Below are positions 59,961 to 64,000 of a DNA stretch of 64,000 bases, piece by piece. The stretch is from Sciurus carolinensis (taxonomy: Eukaryota > Chordata > Mammalia > Rodentia > Sciuridae). Both the position numbers and the translations under genes were made by a program. The notes under the pieces were generated by a model. That model searched no databases and had not been told where the DNA came from. It worked only from the letters and a program-made list of their open reading frames with translations. Location: the NCBI RefSeq assembly GCF_902686445.1, contig NC_062232.1, positions 16,412,897-16,476,896 on the forward strand, given 5' to 3'. How positions within the stretch are numbered: position 1 is the first letter of the stretch; each line of letters starts with the position of its first letter.

Positions 59961-60649
59961 TAATGCATTATTTTATATCCCAAAGGTTAAAAAATATTTA
60001 CCTTCCCCTAGAAAGCCTCTATTTTTATTGATCTAAACATGTCCTATAAAAATTAACTATATCTGATACCTAAATTATACTTAATATGAGCTAGTTGCAT
60101 CTTCTGTTGGAATTCAATCGGTTATAATTAATGCTAAGAATTTTTAATCTGAGTCTTTAAGCTGTACACCTTCCCAAAGGAATGTAATTTTAAAATAAAT
60201 AATGACAATTAGGTGATTTTGAAGCAGTATTTTTCATATGACTCATTAATTAAGTAAAACATTGTTTAATTCCTGAATATCACGAATGGCCAAATTCTAC
60301 CTCGGGGATTATAAATCACAGGACACAGTAAACAGACTAGCTCTGGTAAAGAAATAAACACCAATACAGAGGCCTAGAAATAATGAGCAGCAGCAGGGAA
60401 CACCTCTGGTGCCCAGATGGGGGCCTCTACAATTTTCCATTGAAGGAACCAGGGCTCCTTGGAGAAATTACTTGAGTCCTGGGCTGGAACAAGAAAGTAT
60501 GAGATGAGCCAGGAACATCTCATACCAGAAAGCAAGGGGAAAAAAAATCAAAGCTTACTAGGAATGTGTCAAAAGGTCTCAGGAGTCAGTTTAAAGACTC
60601 CAGCTGGCTAACATGGAGAAAATTTGTACGTCAAAAGAACAATAATTGC

Positions 60650-60815
60650 TGTGGATTTAAACAATGGATATGTCCATGAATCTATGAGACTTCAAAACAT
60701 GATCAACTAGTGATGGTTGCACAACTTTTCAAATGTACTAGAAACTAGTGACTTGTATGTATACTTTAAAATGTTATTTTGATGGCATGTAAATTATATC
60801 TCAGATTTTTTAAAT
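60650..60815 (+). mobile_element. Old L1 3' end
   Basis: gtgatggttgcacaactttt and gatggcatgtaaattatatc are L1M tail phrases. Confidence 0.6.
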
Positions 60816-61940
60816 GATCACCTTTGGAGAGTACTAGGGAACCTAATCATTACTTTGAAAACTGGTAAAGGAAAAGATGAAGCGCTTAATCCTATAAGAA
60901 CTGTTTCCCACACTAACCACATCATTCAGAAAGGAAAACTTTCTTGTAGTAGTATTCCAACTGATACTTGAAGAAGTCCTGATAGAATTAGAAAATCACC
61001 ATTTTGCAACCACTAATGAATTAATAATAGATCTTGGCAACAATAATCAATGGCTGCTAAGCAGAAAGACATTCAGATATATCCTCATGACAGAAATACA
61101 CAATGCCACTAGCCAAGAATGAAACAAACCTGAGCTAGGAGCAACCCTCTTGTTTTACCAATTTACAGGAAATACAGGGGACAGAGAAATATATTAATGA
61201 AATCCATAGGGATGTGATTCACAAAATCCAGTTGGGAAACTGTAGGGCAAATGACCTACTTTCTTTCACAAAGAAATTACAAGAAAGAAAACTGATGGGA
61301 AAACCAATAGATTAGAAAAACCTTAAAAGACATGTCAATTAATTGCAGTGTAGGAACTTCATTTCAATCTTGATTCAACAGACAACTTTAAAAATTGATG
61401 AGACAATCTTAGAGATGTGAACACTGGATTGTTGTCAACACTGGATATATGTTGATATATAAACAAATTATTAATTCATTAAGTGTAATAATGATGTTTT
61501 GATTATATCTAAAAATGAGTCCTTATCTTAGAGATATAAGAACAAAATATTTGTGGAAAAAATGATACAATATCTGAAATGGCCTTCAAAATAACATGAG
61601 GTGGAAAAGAACTGAACAGGGAGTGGGAGTGAAGCGGGTGAGGGATATAAAGGAAACAAGATGAGCTGCAAGCAGACAGTTCTTGAGACTAGATAATAGG
61701 CATATGAAGATTTGTTATATTATTTTCCTGTGTATATACTTGAAATTTTCCACAGTAAGTTTAAATATATATGTTATACACACAAAGAAAAAATTACCTT
61801 CAAATTTCAAAGAATCTTTGAAGTAGATAGCATTGCAGGTATTAGTGCTTCCTTTCTCACTTTTCTGTGGCCATATGACACCACTTACTTTCGAAAAATT
61901 AGCATAGTCAAACAATAAATAAATAAAACTAGACCACTTT

Positions 61941-62159
61941 TTTAAAAAAATTTTTTTTTTTTTTTTGGGTGTTGGGGATCGAACCCAGGGCCTTGTGCTT
62001 ACAAGGCAAGCACTCTACCAACTGAGCTATCTCCCAGGCCCCTAAAAATTTTTGAGACAGGGTCTTGCTGAGTTACCCAGACTGGTCTCCAACTTGCAAT
62101 CCTCCTGCCTCAGTATCTAGAGTCACTGGGATTACAGGCATAGGTCACCACACCCAGCT
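61941..62159 (-). mobile_element. B1-ID composite SINE with TSD
   Basis: Reversed ID half (gggatcgaacccagggcctt) and reversed B1 half. aaaactagaccactt and aaaactagactactt flank it. Confidence 0.9.
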
Positions 62160-62284
62160 AAAACTAGACTACTTATGATTTAAGAGAATAGCCATGTTTT
62201 TCACATTTGCAAGGGAATAACACCTTGATAAAGATGAAGGTTCCTGGGCCCCAATTCCTAGAAATTCTGATTCAGTAAGTGTGA

Positions 62285-62374
62285 TGGTTAATATTTGCGG
62301 TGCTGAGGATCAAACCCGGGGCCCTGTGCTTGCAAGGCAAGCACTTTACCAACTGAGCTATCTCCCCAGTCCAT
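62285..62374 (-). mobile_element. ID SINE inserted near the end of an LTR, with TSD
   Basis: A reversed, near-consensus ID unit. tgatggttaat is present on both sides (about 62282-62292 and 62374-62384), the second copy being the LTR itself. Confidence 0.88.
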
Positions 62375-62840
62375 GATGGTTAATTTTAATGTGTCAACTT
62401 GACTGAGCTAAAGGATGACCAGATAGCAGGCAAAACATTATTTTGGGGGGGGTGTCTGTTGTCTCTGAGGGCATTTCTGGAAGGGATTAGCATCTGAATT
62501 AGTAACAGAATAAAGAAGACCCATCTTCACCAATGTGAGTGAGCATCATACAACCTGTTGAGGCAGAAACAGAACCAAAATTCAGAGGAAGGGCAAATCA
62601 TCTCTCTTCTTCTTGAGCTGGGACATCTATCTTCTCCTGTGCCCACACATCAGAGCTCCTAATTCTCAAGCATATGGACCCAGACTGAATTATACCACTG
62701 GTTTTCCTTGTTCTCCAGCTTATAGATGGCAGATCATGGGACTTCATGGTCTCTCTGAGCACCAAGAAAATTCACCTAATAAATCTCCTCTTATATAGCT
62801 TTTGTATATAGTATTGGCTGTTTCTCTGGGAAATCCTAAT
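62374..62840 (+). mobile_element. Ancient LTR, probably ERVL/MLT2 type
   Basis: tgatggttaattttaatgtg with tcaacttgactgagc, ctgtgagggcatttctgg-like phrases and a final tggctgtttctctgggaaat fit a widespread mammalian ERVL LTR. The family name is uncertain. No viral coding sequence accompanies it. Confidence 0.55.
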
Positions 62841-62959
62841 TCAGTGGAATGGGAAAGGGCCAAGGAATATATAACTTAATTGGTAGCTCAGGTGATACTC
62901 AGACAAGTGGTTCACACACCAATGACACTTCAAGAAATATTAATACATCCTAGGGTATA

Positions 62960-63044
62960 GGATGGGTATAGTTCAGTGGTAGAGTACCTGCCTAGCATGC
63001 AGGAGGCCCTGGGTTAAATCCCCAGCAACACACACACACAAAAG
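62960..63044 (+). mobile_element. ID SINE with (CA)n tail
   Basis: ggatgggtatagttcagtgg, ggttaaatccccagcaaca and a short CA tract. Confidence 0.85.
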
Positions 63045-63149
63045 AAGAGAATATTAATACAGCCTTGCAAAAAATATTAAAACATCCTTATAAATGCCTC
63101 TTTGCCCATATCTATAAGAATTTCTCTTGTAGTATAAAAAAGTAAAATT

Positions 63150-63360
63150 AGCTAGGTGTGGTGGCACACACCTGTAATCCAGTGACTCGGGAGGCTGAGG
63201 CAAGGAGATCACAAGTTCAAGGACAGCCTCAGCAAATTGGTGAGGCCCTCAGCGATTTAGCAAGATCCTGTCTAAAAAATAATAATAAAAAGGTCTGGGA
63301 ATATAGCTCAGTGATAAAGTACATCTGGGTTCAATCCCCAGTACCAAAAAAAAAAAAAAA
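63150..63360 (+). mobile_element. B1-ID composite SINE
   Basis: gctaggtgtggtggcacaca, an ID half aggtctgggaatatagctca and a 15-bp A-tail. Confidence 0.9.
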
Positions 63361-63779
63361 TAGTAAAATTGCTGTTTATGGCACATTTTCAATATTACTC
63401 TCCAAAAGTACTATACTAATATATATTCCCTCTAGCAGAATAAGAGAATTCCCAATTACCCATTCCTTGGTCAACTCTTGACAGGCTCATACTTTTTAAT
63501 TTTGCCAATCTGATAAGTGAGAAATGGTGAAATTATTTACTTTACATTTCCTTGATAACAAATAAAGTTCACGGTATCTTTGAATCTTCATTAGCTACAG
63601 TTTTCCTCATGAGAAATTGCCTTGGAATACCTTTGTCTGTTTTTCTATCAAGTTGTCTTTTTCTTATTCATATGTAGAACTACTTTATATATTCTGAATA
63701 TTAATCCTTGGCTTGTTACAAATATTACAAATATCATCTTCTGGTCTGCTGCTTGTCTTTCAAGTGATTTTGTCTAGGA

Positions 63780-63958
63780 TAGCTTTTCAAGTTACACATC
63801 ACAAAGTTAATTAAAATAGCCTACGGAACTTTTTAAAACTACCATTGTCTGGGTCCCACTTCCAGAGATTCTAATTTTCTCTGGGTGAGACGTTAGCGTT
63901 AGTATTTTTTTCAAAAATTCTCCAAGTTATATTAATGTATGTCAAGGTTCAGAACCAT
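63780..63958 (+). mobile_element. MER5A-like hAT-Charlie element
   Basis: Interior ggtcccacttccagagattc and the end caaggttcagaaccatg resemble MER5A. The left end is blurred. Confidence 0.55.
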
Positions 63959-64000
63959 GAATTTGGTGTATTACCACCCTCTAAGCTTTGTAGAATACAT

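Larger units (their letters stand above)
57176..64000. other. Upstream flank of ZFX, repeats only
   Basis: No gene or convincing exon was seen. It contains SINEs, an L1 tail near 60.65 kb, an ERVL-type LTR at 62.38 kb and a MER5A at 63.78 kb. The upstream neighbour expected from mammalian synteny (EIF2S3) is not visible here. 59.0-59.8, 60.0-60.6 and 60.85-61.9 kb hold nothing I recognise. Confidence 0.6.

Overview
This is a mammalian genomic window, almost certainly from a squirrel-family rodent (Sciuridae: marmot, ground squirrel or a relative). Two things point to the family. The window is full of short tRNA-like ID SINEs of the form 'ggctggggatgtagctcagtggtagag ... ggttcaatccccagcacc', many fused behind a 7SL/B1-like unit. 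It also holds several copies of a lineage-type L1 3' end. The only protein-coding gene I can support is ZFX, the X-linked C2H2 zinc-finger transcription factor. It lies on the minus strand and its whole coding region is present, so the window should come from the X chromosome.

Layout in window order. 1-8.8 kb is downstream of ZFX and is mostly old L1 plus MaLR LTRs, hAT-Charlie elements (MER5A, MER20) and ID SINEs. About 8.8-11.67 kb is the probable ZFX 3' UTR. 11.67-15.6 kb holds five coding exons: the zinc-finger exon with 13 C2H2 fingers, then four small exons that encode the distal acidic domain and the nuclear localisation signal. A 17.3-kb intron full of repeats follows. The 570-bp acidic-domain exon is at 32.86-33.43 kb, then a 3.2-kb intron with a MER2/Tigger element. 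The initiator-methionine exon is at 36.61-36.70 kb. Next comes a roughly 20-kb 5' intron with nested L1s, a U6-L1 chimeric retrocopy and a hAT element. A strong CpG island at 55.6-57.2 kb carries several minus-strand splice-donor candidates and YY1-type motifs. 57.2-64 kb is upstream sequence with only repeats.

The spliced ZFX coding sequence is 2,403 nt in seven coding exons and predicts 800 residues, close to the usual ZFX length. All six introns between coding exons interrupt the reading frame in phase 1, so the five internal coding exons are each a multiple of three. The N-terminal 400 residues are acidic, followed by a basic KPKKRRRP signal and the finger array.

I found no second host gene, no functional non-coding RNA gene, no CRISPR array and nothing that looks like a new multi-gene system. 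The points most worth a second look are a U6/L1 template-switch chimera with target-site duplication, a three-layer nest of L1, hAT and SINE, a 638-bp unidentified insertion with imperfect inverted ends inside an L1, and a perfect 24-bp palindrome inside the ZFX poly-alanine codons. Family names for repeats rest on remembered consensus patterns, not on a database search.
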